The notes under the pieces: generated by a model
Told to the model about the DNA's origin: nothing
Seen by the model: only the letters and a program-made list of their open reading frames with translations
Database searches by the model: none
Part shown: positions 25,195 to 32,930 of the stretch, in pieces
Layout: each line of letters begins with the position of its first letter
Position numbering within the stretch: position 1 is the stretch's first letter
Translations under genes and position numbers: made by a program
From: Aeromicrobium sp. Root344
GTDB taxonomy: Bacteria > Actinomycetota > Actinomycetes > Propionibacteriales > Nocardioidaceae
Direction: 5' to 3'
Length of the DNA: 64,000 nt
Assembly: GCF_001425755.1 (NCBI RefSeq)
Contig: NZ_LMDH01000001.1
Span: 1,214,474 to 1,278,473 of the forward strand

Positions 25195-25892
25195 GCCACG
25201 TCCCCGTACGTCTTGAGGCTGCGGAACGCCCGCGATCGCGGCGCGAAGTCGGCGATCAGCGCGACGGGCGCACCGTCGAGCGTCCCTGACGCCGTGACGC
25301 TGTGGCCGGCGACGATGACCTTCGACACGTCACGGATGCCGTCGACGGCGAGCTTGGCGAGCAACGCACGACGCCGATGCCGGCCGACGTAGCGGGCCGC
25401 GCCGACGAACCGCAGCGCCGACCCGGCGCCGAGGGTGCGGAACATGTGCGCGAACTGCTTGAGCGCCGCCACGACGTACGCCCGCCTCGGGCGCATGAGC
25501 TGGAGGTAGACCGGCCGGGGCTCCCAGTAGGCCGCCATGCGCCGGACCTTGAGCACACCGTCCTCGTAGCCGGTTTGATAGATCAGGTGGGCCGGCGTGC
25601 GCACCACGACACCGGGCGCCAGCGTCGTCACGATCGTCGCGTCGCGGACGACGTCGAAGCCGTCGACCCAGTCCTGCGCCACGTCGAAGACGATCTCGTT
25701 CGGCGCGATGAACGTGTCCCAGAACCGCTCGAGCGCGCACGGGACCTGCGAACGTACGGGCCGCGCGCCGACCGGGTCCTCGACCACGTGCTCCTGCCCG
25801 AAGAGGCCGACCCAGCCGACCTTGTCGTGCACCGCGACGTACGCGGGCGACGAACGCACGAGGGCCAGCACCTCGGCCCGGTCCGGCGTCAC
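25191..25892 (-). CDS. Uncharacterised NTF2/SnoaL-like protein, last gene of the P450 operon
   Basis: A 233-residue soluble protein that I cannot place with certainty. The middle (LERFWDTFIAPNEIVFDVAQDWVDGFDVVRDATIVTTLAPGVVVRTPAHLIYQ) resembles the cone-shaped NTF2/SnoaL fold used by ketosteroid isomerases and small lipid-binding proteins. The basic C-terminal half is unlike them. The GTG start overlaps the P450 stop (GTGA), so translation is coupled. It is the fifth gene of the unit under the KstR site at 29436. A steroid-binding or isomerase-like role is a guess from fold and context. Confidence 0.6.
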   Translation of the reverse strand: MTPDRAEVLALVRSSPAYVAVHDKVGWVGLFGQEHVVEDPVGARPVRSQVPCALERFWDTFIAPNEIVFDVAQDWVDGFDVVRDATIVTTLAPGVVVRTPAHLIYQTGYEDGVLKVRRMAAYWEPRPVYLQLMRPRRAYVVAALKQFAHMFRTLGAGSALRFVGAARYVGRHRRRALLAKLAVDGIRDVSKVIVAGHSVTASGTLDGAPVALIADFAPRSRAFRSLKTYGDVA

Positions 25893-27091
25893 GAGCCCAC
25901 CCGCAACGGCACGCGCGTCGGCCGTCGCACGTACGGACCGGGGGCGTGCTCGACGCCGTCGAAGTCGACCTCGAACCGCGGGAACCTGGTCAGCAGCTCC
26001 TCGAGCGCGACCCGCGCCTGCATGCGCGCGGCAGCGGCGCCGAGGCAGTGGTGGTTGCCGTGACTGAACATGAGGATCTGGCTGGGCCGGCGGGTCACGT
26101 CGAGCTCGTCGGCGTCCGGCCCGTACGCGCACGGGTCGCGGTTGGCCGACCCGTAGAGCAGCAGCACCTTGCGACCGGCCGGGATCGTCGTCCCGTCGAC
26201 CTCGACGTCGCGGGTGGTCGTACGACACAGGCCCTGCACCGGCGAGGTCAGCCGCAGCAGCTCCTCGACCGCGTCGGGGACGAGGCCGAGGTCGGCGGTC
26301 AGGAGATCGCGCTGGTCGGGCCGGCTGCTCAGCAGCTGCACGGCCCCGCCGAGCATCCCGGTCGTGGTGTCGTTGCCGCCGGTGACCATCGTGAAGGCGA
26401 AGCCAAGGATCGACAGCAGGCCGTGCATGTCGTCAGCCATGCCCGCGGCGACGAGGTGCGAGATCGTGTCGTCGCCGGGCTCGCGGCGACGCCGTTCGGC
26501 GAGCTCGGTGAAGTACGTCATCAGCTCGCTCACCGCCGCGGCCGCCTCCAGCGGGTGACCGGCCGAGCTGGCCGCCACGATGTCGTGGGTCCACACGTCG
26601 AAGCGGTCGCGGTCCTCGGCCGGCACGCCGAGGTAGTGCGCCACGACCATCGTCGGCAGCGGCTTGAACAGCTCCGCGACGATGTCGACCTCGCCGGCCC
26701 CGGCCACCCGGTCGAGCCGCTCGCGGACGTACGCCCGGACGACGGGCTCGACGCTGGAGACCTGGCGAGGCGTGAACCCGCGGGACACCGTGCGGCGGAA
26801 GTCGGTGTGGCTCGGCGGGTCCTGCATGACGAACGGCGGGTTGTCCCGGAGGCCGATCTTGTCGAGCTCGTCGTACTCGGTCGTCAGACCCTGCGCCGAC
26901 GAGAACGTGTCGACGTCGCGGGCGGCCTCGAGCACGTCGGCGTGGCGCGAGAGCACCCAGTAGTCAGAGGCTGGGTTGTCCTCCGGCACGACGTGATGGA
27001 CCGGATCGTGGTCCCGCAGGGCCGCGTACATCGGCCACGGATCGCGCCAGGACGGCCCGGACCGCGGTACGTACACGGCGGGCTCGGTCAA
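25889..27091 (-). CDS. Cytochrome P450
   Basis: About 400 residues. The heme loop is LMFSHGNHHCLGAAAARMQ with Cys349 as ligand, the K-helix ExxR is EELLR, and the I-helix reads FTMVTGGNDTTTGML with Asp-Thr for oxygen activation. TTG 27091 is proposed because it overlaps the stop of the preceding gene as TTGA, matching its neighbours. GTG 27076 is the alternative. It is a soluble class I bacterial P450, and no ferredoxin gene is adjacent. It is not clearly CYP125 or CYP142 from sequence alone. Position in a KstR-associated operon suggests hydroxylation of a sterol or a related terpenoid. Confidence 0.88.
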   Translation of the reverse strand: MTEPAVYVPRSGPSWRDPWPMYAALRDHDPVHHVVPEDNPASDYWVLSRHADVLEAARDVDTFSSAQGLTTEYDELDKIGLRDNPPFVMQDPPSHTDFRRTVSRGFTPRQVSSVEPVVRAYVRERLDRVAGAGEVDIVAELFKPLPTMVVAHYLGVPAEDRDRFDVWTHDIVAASSAGHPLEAAAAVSELMTYFTELAERRRREPGDDTISHLVAAGMADDMHGLLSILGFAFTMVTGGNDTTTGMLGGAVQLLSSRPDQRDLLTADLGLVPDAVEELLRLTSPVQGLCRTTTRDVEVDGTTIPAGRKVLLLYGSANRDPCAYGPDADELDVTRRPSQILMFSHGNHHCLGAAAARMQARVALEELLTRFPRFEVDFDGVEHAPGPYVRRPTRVPLRVGS

Positions 27092-27555
27092 GCCGCCGGT
27101 TCGATCGTGAACGTCGCGTCGATCCGCTTGATCGTGCAGGCGGCCGTCAGCGTGAAGTCCTCGTCGACGGTCGAGCTCGCGAGTGACACCCCGGCGAGTC
27201 CGACCGGGATGTCGTAGTGCGCGTTGATGACGCCGGCACGACCGTCGGGCTGCCACGTCCACACGACGTTCTCGATCGAGGTGAACACCGAGTACTGGAC
27301 GTGCAGGAAGAGCTGCAGCTTGAGGTCGACTGCCGACACCGAGGTCGGCAGCCCGTTCTCGATGCGCAGGACGAACGGGGCGAGCGGGATCGACCAGGCG
27401 GCGTTGCGGTCGACGAGGGCGTCGAGGTACTTCTGCGCCGCTGCCTGCGAGCCGGCCTGCGAGCAACCGGTCGCCGCGTGGGCCGTCGCCGGGGCCGCGA
27501 CCAGTGTCGTGGCCAGAGCGGCAGCTGCGAGCAGCCGACCGAGCCCGGCCTTCAC
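27088..27555 (-). CDS. Small secreted protein of unknown function
   Basis: A 155-residue protein. Residues 1-28 form a classical signal peptide (LLAAAALATTLVAAPATAHAA) with a likely AHA cleavage site. The mature part has two cysteines (in GCSQ and AACTIK), probably disulphide-bonded, and a beta-rich pattern (FVLRIENGLP, VVWTWQPDGRAGVINAHYDIPVG). No family is recognised. It overlaps both neighbours by four bases (GTGA upstream, TTGA downstream). A secreted protein between a reductase and a P450 under a KstR site is unusual. It may bind or carry a sterol outside the membrane. Confidence 0.7.
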   Translation of the reverse strand: MKAGLGRLLAAAALATTLVAAPATAHAATGCSQAGSQAAAQKYLDALVDRNAAWSIPLAPFVLRIENGLPTSVSAVDLKLQLFLHVQYSVFTSIENVVWTWQPDGRAGVINAHYDIPVGLAGVSLASSTVDEDFTLTAACTIKRIDATFTIEPAA

Positions 27556-28616
27556 GTGACCACCAGCCCTCGGCCGGTGACCAAAGGCAGGTCGAGCGCG
27601 GTGACGAGTCCCGGCTTGGCGCCGACGACCGCCGGCACGGCGTTGACGAGGCGCATCGCGGTGGCCTTGAGACCGGCGGTGTTGTGGTCGCCATCGGTGC
27701 CGAGCAGCTGCAGGTCGAGCGTGTAGTTGGGCTCGCCCTTGATCTCGACGCGATAGCAGCCGTGGCCTGCCGGTTGCGGCCAGTCCGGACCGATGTCGTC
27801 GTGGACGCGGGTCACGTGCTCCAGCACGACGACTGCCTTGTCGCCGACCTTGCCGCGTACCTCGAAGTGCAGGCCCGCGACGGTGCCCTCCTCGATGCGG
27901 CCGCTGTCGATGTCGAACGACTCGGTCGCCGGCAGGCGTTCGTAGAACTCCTCGACGTCGTCGAGCTCGACCCCGAGGCCCGCGGCGATCTGGTGCACGA
28001 CGCTGCCCCACGCCATCGTCAGGATGCCGGGCTGGAGCAGCATCGGGACGTGGTCCATCGGCTTGCCGAAGCCCATGACGTCGAAGACGATCATCCCTTG
28101 GTCGTACGTGTTGTAGTTGAGCACCTCCGAGCAGCGCACCTGGTCGATGCGCTCGCTGATGCTCGTCAGCGACAGCGGCAGCCAGTCGTTGGCGAAGCCG
28201 GGGTCGATGCCGTTGACGTACAGCGAGACGCCGCCCTCCGCGGCCGCCTGCTTGACGCCTTCGGCCATGTCGACGACGGGGCCCGACGGGAACTGCAGGA
28301 ACACCGGACCGCTGGAGACGACGTTGATGCCGGCACGCAGCAGGTGCTCGAGGTCGGCCATCGCCTCGAACAGCCGGTCGTCGGCCATCGCCGAGTGCAC
28401 GACGCAGTCGGGCTTGAGCGCGAGGATCTCGTCGACGTCGTTGGTGGCGAGGATGCCGAGGTCACGGTCGAGCCCGGCGAGCTGCCCGGCGTCCTTGCCG
28501 ACCTTGTCGGGGTTGGAGACCCAGAGGCCGACGAGCTCGAGATCCGGCCTGGCGTCGATGCCGGCCAGCACGTGCCGGCCGACGTTGCCCGTGCTCCACG
28601 CGACGACTCTGATCAT
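27552..28616 (-). CDS. Dihydrodipicolinate reductase-like NAD(P)-dependent oxidoreductase
   Basis: A 354-residue protein. The N-terminal Rossmann fold is [20 protein letters not shown], and [18 protein letters not shown] follows. This N-terminus is shared by a large actinobacterial family often labelled dihydrodipicolinate reductase or 2,4-diaminopentanoate dehydrogenase-like. True DapB catalytic HH..K motifs are not seen. The C-terminal region has [13 protein letters not shown] and [16 protein letters not shown]. It overlaps its neighbours as ATGA and GTGA. It is therefore probably an oxidoreductase of the operon's own pathway, not lysine synthesis. Substrate unknown. Confidence 0.7.
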   Translation of the reverse strand: MIRVVAWSTGNVGRHVLAGIDARPDLELVGLWVSNPDKVGKDAGQLAGLDRDLGILATNDVDEILALKPDCVVHSAMADDRLFEAMADLEHLLRAGINVVSSGPVFLQFPSGPVVDMAEGVKQAAAEGGVSLYVNGIDPGFANDWLPLSLTSISERIDQVRCSEVLNYNTYDQGMIVFDVMGFGKPMDHVPMLLQPGILTMAWGSVVHQIAAGLGVELDDVEEFYERLPATESFDIDSGRIEEGTVAGLHFEVRGKVGDKAVVVLEHVTRVHDDIGPDWPQPAGHGCYRVEIKGEPNYTLDLQLLGTDGDHNTAGLKATAMRLVNAVPAVVGAKPGLVTALDLPLVTGRGLVVT

Positions 28617-29413
28617 TCGGGGACTCCCAGGTCTGGCAGGGCCATGTCGAGGTTGGGCTGGTCGATGCCGCCGTCGACCTCGAGCACCTTGCCGGTGAGG
28701 TATCCGCCGGCGGGACTGGCGAGGAACAGGACGGTGGCGGCGATGTCGTCGGGGTCGCCGATCCGGCGCAACGGGGTGTTGGCCTCCATCTGGGCGGTGA
28801 GTCCTTCGTCGCCCGTGACGATCTCCAGCGCGGAGGTCGCCACGGAGCCGACGGCGATCGCGTTCACCCGTACGCGTGGCGCGAGGTCGCGGGCGGCAAG
28901 GCGGGTCCAGTGCGCGAGCGCCGCCTTGGCCGTGCCGTATGCGAGGTAGCCCCGGCCACTGACCCGGCCCATGACCGACGAGATGTTGACGACCGCTCCG
29001 CCCTCGCTCTTGAGCAGGTGCGGCAGGGCGGCACGGGTCAGCGCATGAGCCGTCGACACGTTGAAGTGGAACGCGCCCTCGAGCGCGGCCACGTTCGTGC
29101 GTACGAACTCCTTGGGCATAGACCCGCCGACGTTGTTGACCACGACGTCGAGCCGGCCGAACGCGTCGACCGCGGTCTGCGCGAGCGCGGCGACCTGGTC
29201 GAGATCGGACAGGTCGGCCGGCACGATGAGCGCCTTGCGGCCCAGCGCCTCCACCTGGGCGGCGACCTCCTTGAGCTGTTCCTCCGTACGGGCAGCGAGG
29301 ACGACATCGGCACCGGCTTCGGCGAGCGCGAGGGCGCTGGCAGCGCCGATCCCGCGGCCGGCCCCGGTGACGACCGCAACCCGGTCGTCGAGGCGGAATC
29401 TTTCGAGCACCAT
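28613..29413 (-). CDS. Short-chain dehydrogenase, IpdF-like
   Basis: A 266-residue classical SDR with the coenzyme motif [12 protein letters not shown], and the catalytic Ser-Tyr-Lys in [20 protein letters not shown]. The N-terminus [18 protein letters not shown] and the C-terminus NLDMALPDL recall IpdF, the 5-hydroxy-HIP dehydrogenase of steroid C/D-ring degradation. Other sterol SDRs such as Hsd4A cannot be excluded. ATG 29413 is chosen because an earlier in-frame ATG at 29443 lies inside the KstR operator. It leads a five-gene operon in which every junction is a four-base overlap. In mycobacteria ipdF is under KstR2, so KstR-type control here would be a difference. Confidence 0.78.
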   Translation of the reverse strand: MVLERFRLDDRVAVVTGAGRGIGAASALALAEAGADVVLAARTEEQLKEVAAQVEALGRKALIVPADLSDLDQVAALAQTAVDAFGRLDVVVNNVGGSMPKEFVRTNVAALEGAFHFNVSTAHALTRAALPHLLKSEGGAVVNISSVMGRVSGRGYLAYGTAKAALAHWTRLAARDLAPRVRVNAIAVGSVATSALEIVTGDEGLTAQMEANTPLRRIGDPDDIAATVLFLASPAGGYLTGKVLEVDGGIDQPNLDMALPDLGVPE

Positions 29414-29435
29414 GGCCGGGACAGTAGCGCAAAAC

Positions 29436-29449
29436 TGGAACACGTTCTA
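29436..29449. promoter_or_regulatory. KstR operator of the SDR-P450 operon
   Basis: TGGAACACGTTCTA matches TnnAACnnGTTnnA. It lies 22 bases from the SDR ATG and 53 from the divergent thioesterase ATG. Confidence 0.84.
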
Positions 29450-29502
29450 GTCTTTGGGTACCAGGCGGATCGGTTGCCTGACGCACCTGACAGGCTTAAC
29501 TC

Positions 29503-30342
29503 ATGTCCCTGGCCATGTTCACCCTCGACGGCGACCGGCTCGTACCCGCCGAGATCGCCCGCAGCATGTGGAAGCACGACCAGATCCACGGCGTCGCGGT
29601 GAGCGGTGCGCTCGCCCGCGGCCTCGAGCTGCGGCTCGCCGAGCTCGGCCGCACCGACCTGCACCCTGCCCGCTACACCGTCGACCTGTTCCAGCCCGCC
29701 ACGATGGCGCCGTGCACGGTCGAGACCGAGGTCGTGCGCGAGGGCAAGCGCCTCTGCCTGATCGACGCGTCGCTGATGCAGGAGGGCGTACGCGTCGCCC
29801 GTGCGAGCTGCATCTTCCTGCTCGCGACCGAGACGCCCAAGGGTGATGTGTGGTCGCCGGTCGACCGGCCGCAGCCGCCGCCGGAGGACCTCGTCCCCGT
29901 GAGCGACGAGCCACGGGTTCCGCACTTCATCAGCGACTCGCCGTGGTCGCAGTCGTTCCCCGACCACCAGAACTCCGGCCGCAAGCAGACCTGGCAGGCC
30001 GGACTGCCGGTCGTCGCGGGTGAGGAAGGTACGCCGTTCCAGTCGGTCGCCAGCATCGCCGACGGCACGAGCATGGTCGTCAACTGGGGCACCGAGGGCG
30101 TGAAGTTCATCAACACCGACATCACGCTCGCCCTCGCCCGCCCTCCCGTGAGCCGCGAGATCGGCCTGTCGGTGACCGACCGGGTCGAGCACGACGGCAT
30201 CGCCGTGGGCACCGTCGAGGTCTTCGACCGCGCGGGACCGCTGGGCACCGCCATGGTCACCGCACTGGCCAACGCCGCTCGCCCGATCGACTTCGGCGAC
30301 GTCGAGTTCGAGGACGACGGCAGCCGCAAACCGGCTGAGTGA
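29503..30342 (+). CDS. Thioesterase family protein (double hot-dog)
   Basis: A 279-residue protein resembling TesB-like acyl-CoA thioesterases with two hot-dog halves. The first carries LHPARYTVDLFQPATMAPCTVETEVVREGKRLCLIDASLMQEG. The second carries TDITLALARPPVSREIGLSVTDRVEHDGIAVGTVEVFDRAGPLGTAM. It would hydrolyse acyl-CoA to acid and CoA, possibly relieving CoA trapping during sterol breakdown. It is divergent from the SDR-P450 operon and shares its KstR site. The catalytic residues are not conserved clearly enough to name. Confidence 0.75.
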   Translation: MSLAMFTLDGDRLVPAEIARSMWKHDQIHGVAVSGALARGLELRLAELGRTDLHPARYTVDLFQPATMAPCTVETEVVREGKRLCLIDASLMQEGVRVARASCIFLLATETPKGDVWSPVDRPQPPPEDLVPVSDEPRVPHFISDSPWSQSFPDHQNSGRKQTWQAGLPVVAGEEGTPFQSVASIADGTSMVVNWGTEGVKFINTDITLALARPPVSREIGLSVTDRVEHDGIAVGTVEVFDRAGPLGTAMVTALANAARPIDFGDVEFEDDGSRKPAE

Positions 30343-30351
30343 GCGGTTCAG
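30339..30351. repeat. 13-base stop motif, copy 3 (reverse orientation)
   Basis: GTGAGCGGTTCAG is the reverse complement of the motif at 3342 and 25182. It again contains the stop (TGA 30340..30342) of the upstream gene. Confidence 0.5.
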
Positions 30352-30393
30352 GTGGGGTGCATCCTGAGCGCGCCGCCTACGAAACGGCGAAAA

Positions 30394-30430
30394 CCCCCGA
30401 TATCGCTGGAATTCCAGTGAAAATCGGGGG
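30394..30430 (-). terminator. Terminator of the tRNA-Ser gene
   Basis: The stem CCCCCGAT/ATCGGGGG encloses the perfect palindrome CTGGAATTCCAG (30406..30417). On the minus strand it is followed by TTTTCG. It lies 12 bases beyond the tRNA 3' end, so it fits an intrinsic terminator for the tRNA. Confidence 0.75.
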
Positions 30431-30441
30431 TCTTCATCGTG

Positions 30442-30528
30442 CGGTGGCGGTGGGATTTGAACCCACGGTGGGTTTGAGCCCACACATCATTTCGAGTGAT
30501 GCACCTTCGGCCGCTCGGACACGCCACC
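30442..30528 (-). tRNA. tRNA-Ser (anticodon CGA)
   Basis: An 87-base class II tRNA. The acceptor arms GGTGGCG and CGCCACC pair fully, the discriminator is G as expected for Ser, and CCA is not encoded. The anticodon stem CATCA/TGATG holds loop CTCGAAA with anticodon CGA, reading UCG codons. A long variable arm (GTGGGCTCAAACCCAC) and the T-arm GTGGGTTCAAATCCCAC complete it. Confidence 0.95.
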
Positions 30529-30573
30529 GCGGACGAGGTTACCGGAAGCCGTGACGCCAGCCGAATCCGGCCC

Positions 30574-31380
30574 TCAGGCCCCGACGTGCGTACGGATGGC
30601 GCCGCCGATCGCTGCCATCTCGGCGAGGACGCGGTCGCGGGGATCGTCGGCTGCGTCGTCGCGCCAGCTCGCCAGCACCGCGTACGCCACGGAGCCAGCA
30701 GGCCCGCTGACGACGCCGACGTCACCGCGGACGGTGCTGATCGTGCCGGTCTTGTTGACCAACGCGACGCCACGATCGGGCTCGGCGTGCGCGAGCGGGT
30801 CGAGGCCGAACGCGGCGGCGACCATCGAGAGGTCGGCGTTGGCGGCGACCCAGCGGAGCACACGCGAGCTCACCGACGCGGAGACGATGTCGCCTCGGTG
30901 CAGGCGCGCCATGAGGCCGGAGAGCTCGTCGGCGTTGCCGGCCGACAGGGTCCAGGGATCCTCCGGCGAACGGTCGTCCCGGACCCGGTCGAGCAGCGCG
31001 GAGCCTACGAAGCCCAACGACGACGAGGTCGCCGAAACAGCACCAATGCCGATCCGCCGGACGAGGACGTTGGTGGCGAGGTTGTCGCTGAACCCCCCGA
31101 CGAGCCAGCAGAGGTCGTCGATCGTGAACGCGTCGCGGCTCATCAGGTGCCAGAGGCCGGAGTCGGCGACGAGATCCTCGTCGGTACGGGCGATCTCCTC
31201 GGCGAGGTCGAGCTCACCGGCCTCAGCAGCACGGGCGATCTCGATCAGCAGGAACAGCTTGCCGATGCTGGCCGTACGCAGCACGCGATCAGCGGTCACC
31301 GCAGCCAACACGCGTGACGACGCCGCATCCCGTACGCACACCGACCACTCGACGTCGTCGGACAACGGTGGCAGGCGCAC
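30574..31380 (-). CDS. Class A beta-lactamase-fold serine hydrolase
   Basis: A 268-residue protein with the three active-site motifs of the penicillin-recognising fold: SIGK (Ser38-Lys41), SDN (98-100) and KTG (210-212). No signal peptide is present, and no convincing omega-loop ExxLN was found. A cytoplasmic peptidase or esterase of cell-wall-like peptides is therefore more likely than an antibiotic-destroying lactamase. The GTG start at 31380 lies three bases after the M20 peptidase stop, so the two are coupled. It belongs by position to the divergent peptide-transport locus. Confidence 0.75.
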   Translation of the reverse strand: MRLPPLSDDVEWSVCVRDAASSRVLAAVTADRVLRTASIGKLFLLIEIARAAEAGELDLAEEIARTDEDLVADSGLWHLMSRDAFTIDDLCWLVGGFSDNLATNVLVRRIGIGAVSATSSSLGFVGSALLDRVRDDRSPEDPWTLSAGNADELSGLMARLHRGDIVSASVSSRVLRWVAANADLSMVAAAFGLDPLAHAEPDRGVALVNKTGTISTVRGDVGVVSGPAGSVAYAVLASWRDDAADDPRDRVLAEMAAIGGAIRTHVGA

Positions 31381-31383
31381 GCG

Positions 31384-32706
31384 TCACACCGTAGCGAGGA
31401 AGTGCGCCAGGATCTCCAGGCCACCGCGCAGCGACGACACCGGCACCCGCTCGTCGACCCCGTGTATGCCCGACCGTCGGCGGCCTTCGGGGTCGACGGT
31501 CGCCGGCGCGAAGCCGTAGCACGCGATGCCGAGCAGGCTGAACGCCTTGGCGTCCGTGCCACCGCCGAGGCAGCCCGGGACGACGACGGCCGACGGGTCG
31601 ACGTGCTTGATCGAGGCGACCATCGCGTCGAACCACGGCCCGTCGATCGGCGCCTGCACCGACGGCTCGCGCACCGAGTGCTCGAACGCGACACCGTCGC
31701 CGACCAACGCCGGCAGCGCAGCGAGCAGCTCGTCCTCGAACCCCGGCGGACACCGCACGTCGATCTCCGCCTCGGCGAGACCGGGGATGACGTTGACCTT
31801 GTAGCCGGCGCGCACGACCGTCGGCGTCGTCGAGGCGCGCACCGTGAAGAGCGCGACATCGGCGGCATCGCCGAGCGCGTCGATCGTGCGCAACACACCG
31901 TCGTCGTCATCGAGGTCCGCGGAGACACCCAACGCGGCAGCCGTCCGCTCGAGCTGCGCACGCACCAGGGGCGACATGTGCAGCGGCCAGTCGTGGTGCC
32001 CGATGCGATGCAGCGCGTCGACGAGGGCCAGCACCGCACTGCCCTCGGCAGGCCGCGAGGCGTGCCCCGAGCTGCCGGTCGCGGTGAGCTTGAGGTGCAG
32101 CGTGCCGCGCTCACCGGCCGCGATCCGGGCCAGCCGCACCGGCCCGTCGACGCCGTCGTACGACTCGACGACCCCGCCGGACTCGCCGATCGCGGCGGCC
32201 ACCCCGGCGAACAGCTCGGGGTGCGCCGCGACGAGCCACTGCGCGCCGTACGCCCCGTCGGTCTCCTCGTCCGCGACGAACGCGACGACGACATCGCGCC
32301 GCGGCCGCTCCCCCGACGCAGCCCAGTCGAGCAGCACCGCCAGGGTCATCGCGGCCATGTCCTTCATGTCCATCGCGCCACGGCCGGTGACATAGCCATC
32401 GATGAGGTCGCCGCCGAACGGGTCGAAGCTCCACTGCTCGGGCTCAGCCGGTACGACGTCGAGGTGAGCGTGCACCAGCAGCCCCTCGAGCGACGGGTCG
32501 GTGCCCGGCACGCGGACGACCACGTTGGCCCGCTCCGGGGCGTCCTCGCGCGCCAGCAGGACGGGCTCGAGGCCGGCGTCCCGCAGGAGGTCGTGGATCC
32601 ACACCGCGACGGCGAGCTCGCCCTCGGCGTCGCCAGGCGCACGGTTCGTCGTGTCGAACCGCAGCAGCGTCTTCAGCAGGGAGACGACATCGGCGCGTGC
32701 AACCAC
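31384..32706 (-). CDS. M20 family metallopeptidase
   Basis: A 440-residue zinc peptidase of normal length. The first metal His and Asp are in LVHAHLDVVP, the bridging Asp is in GRGAMDMKDMAAM, the general base Glu pair is in ADEETDGAYGA, and the last His is in SGIHGVDERV. M20 enzymes release amino acids from dipeptides or deacylate amino acids in the cytoplasm. GTG 32706 is chosen because a strong GGGAGGGAGA site sits six bases upstream; ATG 32751 is an alternative. It is divergent from the peptide-binding protein, so imported peptides are the likely substrates. Confidence 0.88.
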   Translation of the reverse strand: MVARADVVSLLKTLLRFDTTNRAPGDAEGELAVAVWIHDLLRDAGLEPVLLAREDAPERANVVVRVPGTDPSLEGLLVHAHLDVVPAEPEQWSFDPFGGDLIDGYVTGRGAMDMKDMAAMTLAVLLDWAASGERPRRDVVVAFVADEETDGAYGAQWLVAAHPELFAGVAAAIGESGGVVESYDGVDGPVRLARIAAGERGTLHLKLTATGSSGHASRPAEGSAVLALVDALHRIGHHDWPLHMSPLVRAQLERTAAALGVSADLDDDDGVLRTIDALGDAADVALFTVRASTTPTVVRAGYKVNVIPGLAEAEIDVRCPPGFEDELLAALPALVGDGVAFEHSVREPSVQAPIDGPWFDAMVASIKHVDPSAVVVPGCLGGGTDAKAFSLLGIACYGFAPATVDPEGRRRSGIHGVDERVPVSSLRGGLEILAHFLATV

Positions 32707-32849
32707 GGCAGTCTCCCTCCCACGCGATGCCCGCAGATTTGCGGAACACATCAGGCTGCCTACTGTGCACCACGCTGGCGGATCGGTCCAGTTTCCCGCT
32801 CAGCCAAGCCAAGCATGTGAAAGTTGTGTTACGTATCTCCCGAAAATCA

Positions 32850-32878
32850 TTGACATCGAGACAGGGCTGCTGAACAGT
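32850..32878 (+). promoter_or_regulatory. Candidate promoter of the peptide-transport operon
   Basis: A perfect TTGACA (32850..32855) is followed after 17 bases by AACAGT (32873..32878), which keeps the key A and T of a -10. It ends 52 bases before the ATG. Confidence 0.45.
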
Positions 32879-32883
32879 GCGAA

Positions 32884-32907
32884 GGGTGCCGCGACGACTC
32901 GGCACCC
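32884..32907. promoter_or_regulatory. Leader hairpin before the peptide-binding protein
   Basis: GGGTGCCG and CGGCACCC form a perfect 8-base stem with an 8-base loop just after the candidate promoter and 23 bases before the ATG. It would lie in the 5' leader. A role in mRNA stability or regulation is only a possibility. Confidence 0.45.
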
Positions 32908-32930
32908 AGGCACACCAGGATCGGGGACCC

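Noticed and set aside
30379-30440. Possible riboswitch or second small RNA near tRNA-Ser
   Set aside because: The nested palindrome is explained by a terminator for the minus-strand tRNA; no conserved aptamer core is visible.
30574-31380. Antibiotic-resistance beta-lactamase
   Set aside because: No signal peptide and no clear omega-loop Glu; the context is peptide metabolism.
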